Source: Candidatus Poseidonia sp. (GTDB taxonomy: Archaea; Thermoplasmatota; Poseidoniia; Poseidoniales; Poseidoniaceae). Taken from it: DNA of 5,311 nt. The stretch is taken from assembly GCA_023254365.1 (NCBI GenBank), contig JALRLQ010000101.1, positions 1 to 5,311 of the forward strand, read 5' to 3'. Below, piece after piece: positions 1 to 5,311 of the stretch (position 1 is its first letter; each line of letters starts with the position of its first letter). Both the position numbers and the translations under genes were made by a program. The notes below the pieces were generated by a model. That model did not search any database. It was not told where the DNA came from and saw only the letters and a list, made by a program, of their open reading frames with translations.

Positions 1-2432
1 GCATCATGCCCCTCTTCTAGAAGTTCAGTGAGCAGAGTTGAAACGGTGTTTGCTTCTTGGAGATTTGCTAGGGACTTGTTACTAATTTTTTCCACGCCAT
101 CCTCTATGTCAACGAAGATGAGACGATTTCCCATCCTTCCAAAAAGAGAGGGTAGATTTTCGTTTGTGTAAGTATCCTTTTTTTGTATGTTGAATGGCTT
201 GCCGTAAAATGTCCGACCTATAGTGTCAGAAAGCGAACGAAACATCCTCCATTGGTTCTTGAGCATGTCACCTTTGGTAGATCTGTGCAATGCTTGGAAG
301 GGTTGGAGCCAAGTTTTGGCTTGTTTAGCATGCGATGCAACGTCCAATTGCTCTCGCTCGTAATGTTTTGAAGTCAATTCAATCATGGCACGAGCCATTT
401 TGTTCCCCCGTTTGTCCGACCATTGCCGCAAAGCCTCTTCGAAAACAAAATCAAGGTTGTTTTCAATTTCGATTAACTCAAATGGAGGCAATTGCATATG
501 ATCTCCAATAAGCAGCGTATTCATTGCAACCGATACAGGACCAATCATTTCGCTTGGGTAGCATTTTCCCGCCTCCTCAACTATTGCAAAATCAAAGGTC
601 ATTCCTGACCGTTGAAGAGATTCCATCGTCTTGTCCAGAGTGGTCGTACAAACAACAGAGCAAGCCCTCAGTGCAACGTCGTCCACCCATGTTGCAGTCC
701 TTCCCACTTCTTTTAATGCCGAGGCACCAAGTCCGAGTTGTTTTACGATTTTTTCGGCAACCCCTTCAGGTGTGATTTGTTGAGAAATCGAATTCATGAG
801 TTGCCCTTCACTTTTGTTGATACGTACGACATCAAAATGCGAGGGGAGTTGGTCTCGTATTCTTTCTGCAAGGTGATCTAAGGCTAAATGTTCCTTTGCA
901 CATACCAGAATCCGGGCGTGAGGATTTTCTTGGAGCAAATCATTCACAATGTTTGTCGCTGTCCAGGTTTTTCCGGTCCCTGGTGGTCCTTGCAGCGTCA
1001 TGATGCTTGCCCTTTTCGAGAGTCTCCATTTAGGAATGCTTCCTTCGTAGTTGATTGGATGTTCAAGGTGTCGAATGCTTTCTAAACGAACACCGGTTCT
1101 GATGAGGTTGGTTTTCCTCATCATGAGTGCTCGATGAGGGACACTGGCGAGTTTAAGAAAACCATTATCTGGAATTTTTCGGCTATTGACAGAGCTAACT
1201 GAGAGAAGGAAAGGATCTTTCTCATCAATACCTTTGAGGTTCCAAACATCATTGTCATTCCAATCAAACACGCTTTCTTTTCTGTTCAAGGCAACCAACA
1301 TTTCGCGTTCACTTAGCGCTGAATCCCAGAGGTCGTGGGCATTTGATGTACCATTTTTCTGTTCAATTCGTATGCTTGCAATACCTTTCTTGAAATCACT
1401 TTCAACAACGGTATAACGGTATCCTGAATTTTCTGCGTGTTGCTCTTCTGCACACATTCCTGCCAAGATGTCTCTGGCCAAGAAAGAGCGAGCGCCATTC
1501 ATCCATAACTTTGGTTGTTGTATCCATGTTAGTGCATGTTCAGTAAGAGGATTTTTTTCTGAACTTTCTGGATAGGGTGTGATATTGAGACTGATTGCGA
1601 CTCCCTTTGCGTGTCGTTCTGGTTTTGGGGAAACCAACCAAAACCCGTGGGGATTCGGAGTGACTCTGAAGTAATCTCCATTCCACTTGAGCCACAACAC
1701 ATGTGGAGAGTTTTCGACATCAATCAATAGTGTACCAGGCCCCTCAGATTGTTTGTCTTTCCGAAAATTGAGAGGATTCAAGTTTTGTAAGATTTCCTGT
1801 ATTGTTTTGCATCGCTTGAAGATGTTTTTCTTTCCAGCGAACACCACCGTTGCCGCAAGTTGTGCCAAGGACAAAAGATTCTGTTCTTCTGATGATTTCC
1901 CTTCCAGATGCGTCAAGAGGGGAATTAAACAGAATTTTGCACCAGGAAAGTCAGTTTCAAAATTAAACAGTTCATCGGTCCAGGTGAGTGCAAAGTGTCC
2001 ATTCGTCGATGCTTTTTCCAAACGGATTAGATCAACCAAAAACGCTACCAACTCTGAGAGTACCGGTGTTGATATGAAATCTGGAGCACCTTGAATTTCT
2101 GTCTCGTTTTGGATTGGAAAGTAGGTTTCCAAGTCAAGTTTCAAAAAATAATTCCCAGAATCCCTGTCAGGGTAATGATGTAGGATTCTCGCTACTGGGA
2201 ACCCTAGGTTCCAAAGTTTCCAACATTCTCTTGCCCATGCTGAACAATTTTCGTGCAGAAGTTGAGTTTCAAAATCCCCTCTTTGCTTCGGATGCTCAGT
2301 TCTGCGAGTTCGAACCGGCGCTTTTGCAAATGGATTGAACTCTTCTCTCTTTCCCCTTCGCGTAGGTCCCGCTCGTCTGGCAGAGGTTGCCACAGGTGAG
2401 GTGGAACCTGAATACAAGTCAATGATGGTCAT
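1..2432 (-). CDS. SF1 UPF1/DNA2-like helicase, 5' part only (3' end beyond window)
   Basis: The frame is open from the ATG at 2432 to the window edge, 810 codons without a stop. It encodes an ATP-dependent nucleic acid helicase or translocase of the UPF1/DNA2/NAM7 (SF1B) type. Motifs visible: Walker A GPPGTGKT (482-489); motif Ia around ARILVCAKEHLALDHL (506-521); VVCTTTLD (593-600); Walker B FDFAIVEEAGK (613-623), with Glu-Glu where most relatives have Asp-Glu; motif III LLIGDHMQLPPF (640-651); QWRM (727-730), matching QYRMHP of UPF1; and ANLQEANTVSTLLTELL near the edge. Motifs V and VI must lie beyond base 1. Residues 1-480 precede the helicase core: a basic, probably disordered leader (about 15-50), a region resembling a degenerate kinase fold (about 64-215), and an unrecognised stretch. 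Start: GAGGTGG ends just before ATG 2432, and no other in-frame ATG occurs until residue 311. The ATG overlaps the methyltransferase stop as ATGA. Most of the gene is far more AT-rich than its neighbours. RNA or DNA specificity cannot be told from sequence. Confidence 0.93.
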   Translation of the reverse strand, partial: MTIIDLYSGSTSPVATSARRAGPTRRGKREEFNPFAKAPVRTRRTEHPKQRGDFETQLLHENCSAWARECWKLWNLGFPVARILHHYPDRDSGNYFLKLDLETYFPIQNETEIQGAPDFISTPVLSELVAFLVDLIRLEKASTNGHFALTWTDELFNFETDFPGAKFCLIPLLTHLEGKSSEEQNLLSLAQLAATVVFAGKKNIFKRCKTIQEILQNLNPLNFRKDKQSEGPGTLLIDVENSPHVLWLKWNGDYFRVTPNPHGFWLVSPKPERHAKGVAISLNITPYPESSEKNPLTEHALTWIQQPKLWMNGARSFLARDILAGMCAEEQHAENSGYRYTVVESDFKKGIASIRIEQKNGTSNAHDLWDSALSEREMLVALNRKESVFDWNDNDVWNLKGIDEKDPFLLSVSSVNSRKIPDNGFLKLASVPHRALMMRKTNLIRTGVRLESIRHLEHPINYEGSIPKWRLSKRASIMTLQGPPGTGKTWTATNIVNDLLQENPHARILVCAKEHLALDHLAERIRDQLPSHFDVVRINKSEGQLMNSISQQITPEGVAEKIVKQLGLGASALKEVGRTATWVDDVALRACSVVCTTTLDKTMESLQRSGMTFDFAIVEEAGKCYPSEMIGPVSVAMNTLLIGDHMQLPPFELIEIENNLDFVFEEALRQWSDKRGNKMARAMIELTSKHYEREQLDVASHAKQAKTWLQPFQALHRSTKGDMLKNQWRMFRSLSDTIGRTFYGKPFNIQKKDTYTNENLPSLFGRMGNRLIFVDIEDGVEKISNKSLANLQEANTVSTLLTELLEEGHD
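966..989 (-). other. Walker A (motif I) of the helicase
   Basis: The codons read GPPGTGKT, residues 482-489, preceded by ASIMTLQ and followed by WTATNIV. This is the canonical SF1 P-loop that binds the ATP phosphates, and it fixes the reading frame of the partial gene. Confidence 0.96.
2152..2212. repeat. Cluster of short inverted repeats in the helicase 5' coding region
   Basis: Three inverted repeats fall within 61 bases. TTCCCAG (2152-2158) pairs with CTGGGAA (2195-2201), extended by AGAATCC (2157-2163) with GGATTCT (2183-2189). CCCTG-T-CAGGG lies at 2162-2172. GGAACC-CTA-GGTTCC lies at 2198-2212. The stretch encodes roughly helicase residues 74-94. The repeats are read directly from the sequence; no role is known. 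Confidence 0.5.
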
Positions 2433-3085
2433 CTACCCACCTCGTTTTTTCGCTTGAGGTGGAAGCGAACAACGGCGGCCCTGCCTCTGTGCAAATCGGA
2501 CTCGTCGAGCACCGTTTCTTCCACGGCAGCATGAATCACCGCCATGGCCGGTGCTTCAGGCCCGGTTAACTCACCGAGCACTTCGTCGAGATCAAACAGC
2601 AGGTCGAGGGATTTTGGCCCGCCGCTCGTGAATTGGAGTTGCGATGTGTGGTAGCCTTCCATGACAAAATGACCACCGGGAGCAAGGGCGTGCAACATTC
2701 GGGGCATGTGCTTCGCCCGGACGGCTGGCGGCGTATGGAACCAAGAGCATGCGATGAGGGCGTAGTGTTGGTCAGGAAAGTCTCGAAGGACCAAATCGTC
2801 CACTTCGTAGGCCACGTTGACCCCGTGCTCATCAGCGAGCTGGTTGCATTTTTTCTCGCCTTCTCTGGAGAGGTCAAACACGGTGGCGTTCCACCCTTCG
2901 CTGGCCGCCCATACCGCGTTGCGCCCCTCACCATCAGCGGGAAACAAAGCGAACGGGTTTGGTTCGGGCGAGAGTTGTTCAATCACGGTTCGCAGCCACA
3001 CGTTCGCTTCCTTCCCGTAGGCGTAATGTTCCTCGCCGAAGCGGAGGTCCCACATGGAGCCATCAGAGGTTTGGTCAGCGTCCAT
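2429..3085 (-). CDS. Class I SAM-dependent methyltransferase, TehB-like fold, substrate unknown
   Basis: This is a 218-residue cytosolic protein predicted to transfer a methyl group from S-adenosylmethionine. Residues are numbered from the ATG at 3085. The N-terminal signature WDLRFGEEHYAYGKEAN (12-28) is typical of small TehB-like enzymes, where it reads like WDERY...YGxxPN. Motif I is the variant ADGEGRNAVWAA (50-61), with GEGRNA in place of the classic GCGxGRNA. Asp71 in VFDLS ends beta 2 and should hold the SAM ribose. VDDL (95-98) follows, then LAPGGHFVMEGY (134-145), and GRAAVVRF (201-208) closes the fold. No membrane segment or extra domain is seen, and the length is normal for the family. 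Two ATGs lie in tandem (3088 and 3085). GGAGG at 3093-3097 is seven bases from the second and four from the first, so I chose the second; the difference is one residue. The start overlaps the NFACT stop (TGATG), and its own TGA overlaps the helicase ATG. Fold secure. TehB-type tellurite detoxification is only a family resemblance; a small-molecule, protein or RNA substrate is equally open. Confidence 0.91.
   Translation of the reverse strand: MDADQTSDGSMWDLRFGEEHYAYGKEANVWLRTVIEQLSPEPNPFALFPADGEGRNAVWAASEGWNATVFDLSREGEKKCNQLADEHGVNVAYEVDDLVLRDFPDQHYALIACSWFHTPPAVRAKHMPRMLHALAPGGHFVMEGYHTSQLQFTSGGPKSLDLLFDLDEVLGELTGPEAPAMAVIHAAVEETVLDESDLHRGRAAVVRFHLKRKNEVGR
2437..2443 (-). promoter_or_regulatory. 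Shine-Dalgarno GAGGTGG for the helicase
   Basis: GAGGTGG sits in the final methyltransferase codons, with GAGG seven bases before ATG 2432. It supports that start for the helicase, and the ATGA stop-start overlap implies coupled translation. Confidence 0.72.
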
Positions 3086-5244
3086 CATTCTTCCTCCGTC
3101 GATGGCGGGGTGAGCATGCCGTGCTCGTCCAAAACATCACACGCACCAGGCAACACGGCCAACAGGTCGTCGGTTGACAGCCCGGTGATCTTGTAAATGG
3201 CGTTGGCGAGGTGTTCCTTCTTCGTCATTCCTGGGGAAAGGACGGCGTACCTTGGACAGATGCCTTGAATGAATTGCGGGGTTCCGGTGACGATCAGTGG
3301 AACGCCGTTGATGGCAACGATGCCAATGCCGAGGCGGACGTCCATGTCCTTGTACCAACTTCGCTGGCCACGAATGACAAAGGCCCCCTTTCCAACGAAT
3401 TCACCGGTTTGGGCAGATTTGGAAACTTGGGCTGGTTTCACGCTATAGACCGTGCCATGTGCCCCTCCACCGTTCCATGCCCGACTCCAACACAAGGCCA
3501 ACACGGCGGCTTGTTCAAATTGGCTTTCTGAAAGGGCGGTGCTGGGCAATTTGTCCACCAGCCGATAGGCGGGAATGTCTTCGGGAAGATGCGCGGGTCT
3601 TCGCTCCTCGAGAACGAAGCCTTGGCTTGACCGAAGGCTGCATGAAGGCGCTCCGTGGAGGTCGGCGTGGAAGTACATGTCGTCGCCAGAAAGGTGCTTC
3701 TTCACGATCGCATCGTTCCCTTTCGCATCCTTTCCTCCCACCAGCAAATGGCCGCCTTCCACCATTCCCCAGCGATGTTGCTCAAACCACATGCGTTTGC
3801 TTCGCTTCAGGCGGTTGAGTTTTCCACTCGCTTTTTGTTTCTCCTCGTTTTTTCGTGCCCGCTTGAGTTTCCGTTCTGTTTCTTCCAAGGCGTTTACTGC
3901 TCCCGAGGTCTTGTTTTTCTGCTTGCGAGCTGCTTCAAAGTAACGCTGCGCGTTCTGGTGAACGCTGGCGTCCAATTCAAGAAGAATTTGAGGTCCGTTC
4001 GGCTCTCCATGCTCGTCGGGAAGGATAGCGGTGATGGTACGGTCAGCAGGGGCGACGTTCACAATCCAAGGAATGGATTTGATGGCTTTCTTGACCGAAT
4101 CCCAACCGTTGTCTTCAACCGCTTCTGAGGTTTGTTTCAGCAAGCCTTCCACGTGATTCCAGTGTTCCTGAATCAAGTGACCAAGGCGTTGCTGTTTCTC
4201 GATTTTTTCGGAAAAGCCCTCCAAGGCTCGCTCTTGTTGAAGTTGGCGACGTTCAAGCCGTTCCACCTCGGTGGATTGGCCCCGCCCGGGTCCGGCCTGG
4301 TCCATTTTTTCTTCCTCACGTCGCTGAAGGGCGTGAGCGTCGTGTGATCCTTTCCAAATGTCGATGACCTCGCAAAGTGAAGGCTTACTTACTCGGGAAA
4401 CGCCATCGTGTTGAGGCAGAAGAATAGGGGTTGCTTCTTCACCTCGATGCGCCAACCATTGGTGCTGTTCTTGGAGGTCCATGGCCGCGAGTGCGCCCTC
4501 CCAATCATCGGGGTCGTCGTCACTCAACTTGAGCAAGAGATGGCCTTGCCGTTGCGTTTCGAGGTCACGAAGCAACTGGGAAAGGGCTGCAAAGACGCGG
4601 GTCCCATCCGCTACGCTCGGCGATGAATTCGGTTCATGCTCGGCAAGAGCGCAAACGGCGTTGGCGTGGGTTGCACCGAGGTTGATTTTCCCTCCAAGGG
4701 TGGAGACAAGGTCCCTGTCCGAGGTGAGAAGGATTTCAGAAAGTGAGGCCTCGGTCAGTTCGTACGGGTCGGTGGCGGGAGGAGGTGGCGTATACGCTAC
4801 GCCTTTCTTCAGAATCCTTCCTGCGTAAGAGGCGTGTGTGAGGGGCTGGATGATGATGCCGTCTTGGTCCACCAGGATGATGTTTCCATCCCGAAACACC
4901 TCAACATAGAGCGTTCTCTGTCCACCCTTCGTGTCAAACGAAAAGGCGAGGACCCGGTCAAAACCGACTTGTTGAACGCCGGTCATACGGGCGTTGCGCA
5001 AGTGCTTCCTCAGGACCATCGCAAAAGGCGGAGGCGTCATCGGCATGGGGCGGTCCCGCTGCGAGGTGTAGATGCGCTCGCCACGGACGAACACGAGATC
5101 ACGTTGGTCCCCTTCCTTGGGGTTGATGCGCAACACGATTTGTTCGTAGTGAGGCATGTAGGCTTTCTTGACGTAGGCCCCTTTCAGGTCGTCCAATTCT
5201 CGCGCCATGGCGCGAAGATCAAACCCTGACATGGCTTTCTTCAC
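3085..5244 (-). CDS. Archaeal NEMF/Rqc2/RqcH-type NFACT protein, ribosome quality control factor
   Basis: In the known family, NFACT proteins bind 50S/60S subunits carrying a stalled peptidyl-tRNA and promote C-terminal tailing of the nascent chain. Residues are numbered from the GTG at 5244 (719 aa). The NFACT-N domain opens with MSGFD, placing Asp9 where Rqc2/NEMF have a conserved Asp. LRKHLRNARMTG then precedes GFDRVLAF, whose Asp96-Arg97 match the family DR pair. A helix-hairpin-helix-like stretch lies near 180-205. Charged coiled coils cover about 324-375 and 429-484, the second very Lys/Arg-rich. NFACT-R starts near 485 and carries MYFHADLHGAPS (523-534) and QVSKSAQTGEF (606-616). The archaeal-like tail ends TEEE. 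Start: the frame is open to the right edge, and a GTG at 5292 is possible but lacks an SD. GTG 5244 has GGTGA four bases upstream and gives the family's exact N-terminal length (MKKAMSGFD); ATG 5232 is the other option. It is the first visible gene of the operon, and its TGA overlaps the methyltransferase start. Family call very secure; exact start moderately so. Confidence 0.95.
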   Translation of the reverse strand: MKKAMSGFDLRAMARELDDLKGAYVKKAYMPHYEQIVLRINPKEGDQRDLVFVRGERIYTSQRDRPMPMTPPPFAMVLRKHLRNARMTGVQQVGFDRVLAFSFDTKGGQRTLYVEVFRDGNIILVDQDGIIIQPLTHASYAGRILKKGVAYTPPPPATDPYELTEASLSEILLTSDRDLVSTLGGKINLGATHANAVCALAEHEPNSSPSVADGTRVFAALSQLLRDLETQRQGHLLLKLSDDDPDDWEGALAAMDLQEQHQWLAHRGEEATPILLPQHDGVSRVSKPSLCEVIDIWKGSHDAHALQRREEEKMDQAGPGRGQSTEVERLERRQLQQERALEGFSEKIEKQQRLGHLIQEHWNHVEGLLKQTSEAVEDNGWDSVKKAIKSIPWIVNVAPADRTITAILPDEHGEPNGPQILLELDASVHQNAQRYFEAARKQKNKTSGAVNALEETERKLKRARKNEEKQKASGKLNRLKRSKRMWFEQHRWGMVEGGHLLVGGKDAKGNDAIVKKHLSGDDMYFHADLHGAPSCSLRSSQGFVLEERRPAHLPEDIPAYRLVDKLPSTALSESQFEQAAVLALCWSRAWNGGGAHGTVYSVKPAQVSKSAQTGEFVGKGAFVIRGQRSWYKDMDVRLGIGIVAINGVPLIVTGTPQFIQGICPRYAVLSPGMTKKEHLANAIYKITGLSTDDLLAVLPGACDVLDEHGMLTPPSTEEE
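3093..3097 (-). promoter_or_regulatory. Shine-Dalgarno GGAGG for the methyltransferase
   Basis: GGAGG lies inside the last codons of the NFACT gene, seven bases before ATG 3085 and four before ATG 3088. The spacing favours the second of the two tandem ATGs and matches the spacing at the helicase start. Confidence 0.8.
5200..5215. repeat. 16-bp perfect palindrome in the NFACT 5' coding region
   Basis: TCGCGCCATGGCGCGA is its own reverse complement. In the mRNA it could fold as a six-pair GC-rich stem with a CAUG loop, about 30-45 bases after the start codon. It encodes part of LRAMARE, so it may simply reflect codon choice. The repeat is certain; a function is not. Confidence 0.6.
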
Positions 5245-5311
5245 CGTCTCACCCAACCGATTCCAACCCGTGGGATGTGAAGAAGGTTTCACGAAGCAAG
5301 GACGATGAAGG
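5245..5311 (-). other. Region upstream of the NFACT start; no promoter recognised, may hold an upstream gene end
   Basis: No AT-rich archaeal TATA box with a BRE is visible in these 67 bases. One minus-strand frame is open from the right edge to a TGA at 5249-5251, giving about 20 codons ending SHGLESVG. That could be the tail of another operon gene ending just before GTG 5244. A second frame stops at 5289-5291. The NFACT frame itself stays open to the edge. The evidence does not decide between them. Confidence 0.3.
5249..5253 (-). promoter_or_regulatory. Shine-Dalgarno GGTGA for the NFACT gene (GTG 5244 start)
   Basis: GGTGA is complementary to the 3' end of archaeal 16S rRNA (within GGAGGTGA). 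It lies four bases before GTG 5244, equal to about seven bases counted from a GGAGG core, as at the two downstream genes. A second GGTGA at 5241-5245 lies eight bases before ATG 5232, so that start remains possible. Confidence 0.55.

Noticed and set aside
1687..2094. Plus-strand open frame of 135 codons
   Set aside because: Antisense to the helicase frame, with no recognisable domain and a composition typical of a shadow frame.
2204..2422. Minus-strand open frame of 72 codons starting just after the methyltransferase
   Set aside because: It overlaps the helicase N-terminus in another frame. The helicase ATG at 2432 has the SD and the ATGA overlap, and its frame runs on without a break into the helicase motifs.
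1..2432. Possibility that the helicase is a pseudogene broken into short frames
   Set aside because: Codon-by-codon reading of the minus strand gives 810 uninterrupted codons with all expected motifs in one frame. It only looks fragmented because its stop lies outside the window.
2445..2450. Run of six T on the plus strand as a possible terminator
   Set aside because: It is the Lys codon run (A6) at the end of the methyltransferase on the coding strand, upstream of the helicase SD. It would read as U-rich only on the non-coding strand, and no hairpin precedes it.
2633..3196. Plus-strand open frame of 187 codons
   Set aside because: It lies antisense to the well-supported methyltransferase and the NFACT 3' end, matches no family I know, and has no convincing SD. 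GC-rich coding DNA often leaves such antisense frames open.
4834..5229. Plus-strand open frame of 131 codons
   Set aside because: It lies entirely antisense to the conserved NFACT-N domain; no family resemblance or start signal.
5270..5311. A divergent plus-strand gene starting near the right edge (GTG or ATG followed by AAG)
   Set aside because: Only a few codons fit in the window and there is no clear SD or promoter, so it cannot be supported.

Overview
The window is a compact three-gene run, all on the minus strand and read from right to left: an archaeal-type NEMF/Rqc2/RqcH (NFACT) ribosome quality control factor, a small class I SAM-dependent methyltransferase, and the first 810 codons of an SF1 UPF1/DNA2-like helicase that leaves the window at base 1. 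Almost every base is coding. I see no RNA genes, insertion sequences, CRISPR arrays, terminators or intergenic regions, apart from about 67 bases upstream of the first gene.

Organism: probably an archaeon. The NFACT protein has about 719 residues, longer than bacterial RqcH and much shorter than eukaryotic NEMF. It has two charged coiled-coil segments and a C-terminal tail of the kind seen in archaeal homologues. Each gene start is preceded by a match to the 16S anti-Shine-Dalgarno sequence. The fairly high GC and tight packing would suit a marine euryarchaeon such as Poseidoniales (Marine Group II), but that placement is a guess.

Layout: 3085-5244 (minus) NFACT; 2429-3085 (minus) methyltransferase, whose start codon overlaps the NFACT stop; 1-2432 (minus, 3' end missing) helicase, whose ATG overlaps the methyltransferase stop in an ATGA. 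These overlaps imply one transcript with translational coupling. The methyltransferase and NFACT genes are GC-rich (60-72% in hand-counted 60-base blocks). Most of the helicase gene is much poorer (35-43% in counted blocks), with the change lying inside its 5' end, which suggests a different origin.

Main points of interest: a UPF1-like helicase in an apparent operon with an Rqc2-type factor, a possible RNA or translation surveillance grouping; an N-terminal half of the helicase whose early part follows the layout of a protein kinase fold without its catalytic motifs; a Glu-Glu variant of the Walker B motif; and a composition break with a cluster of inverted repeats at the helicase 5' end.
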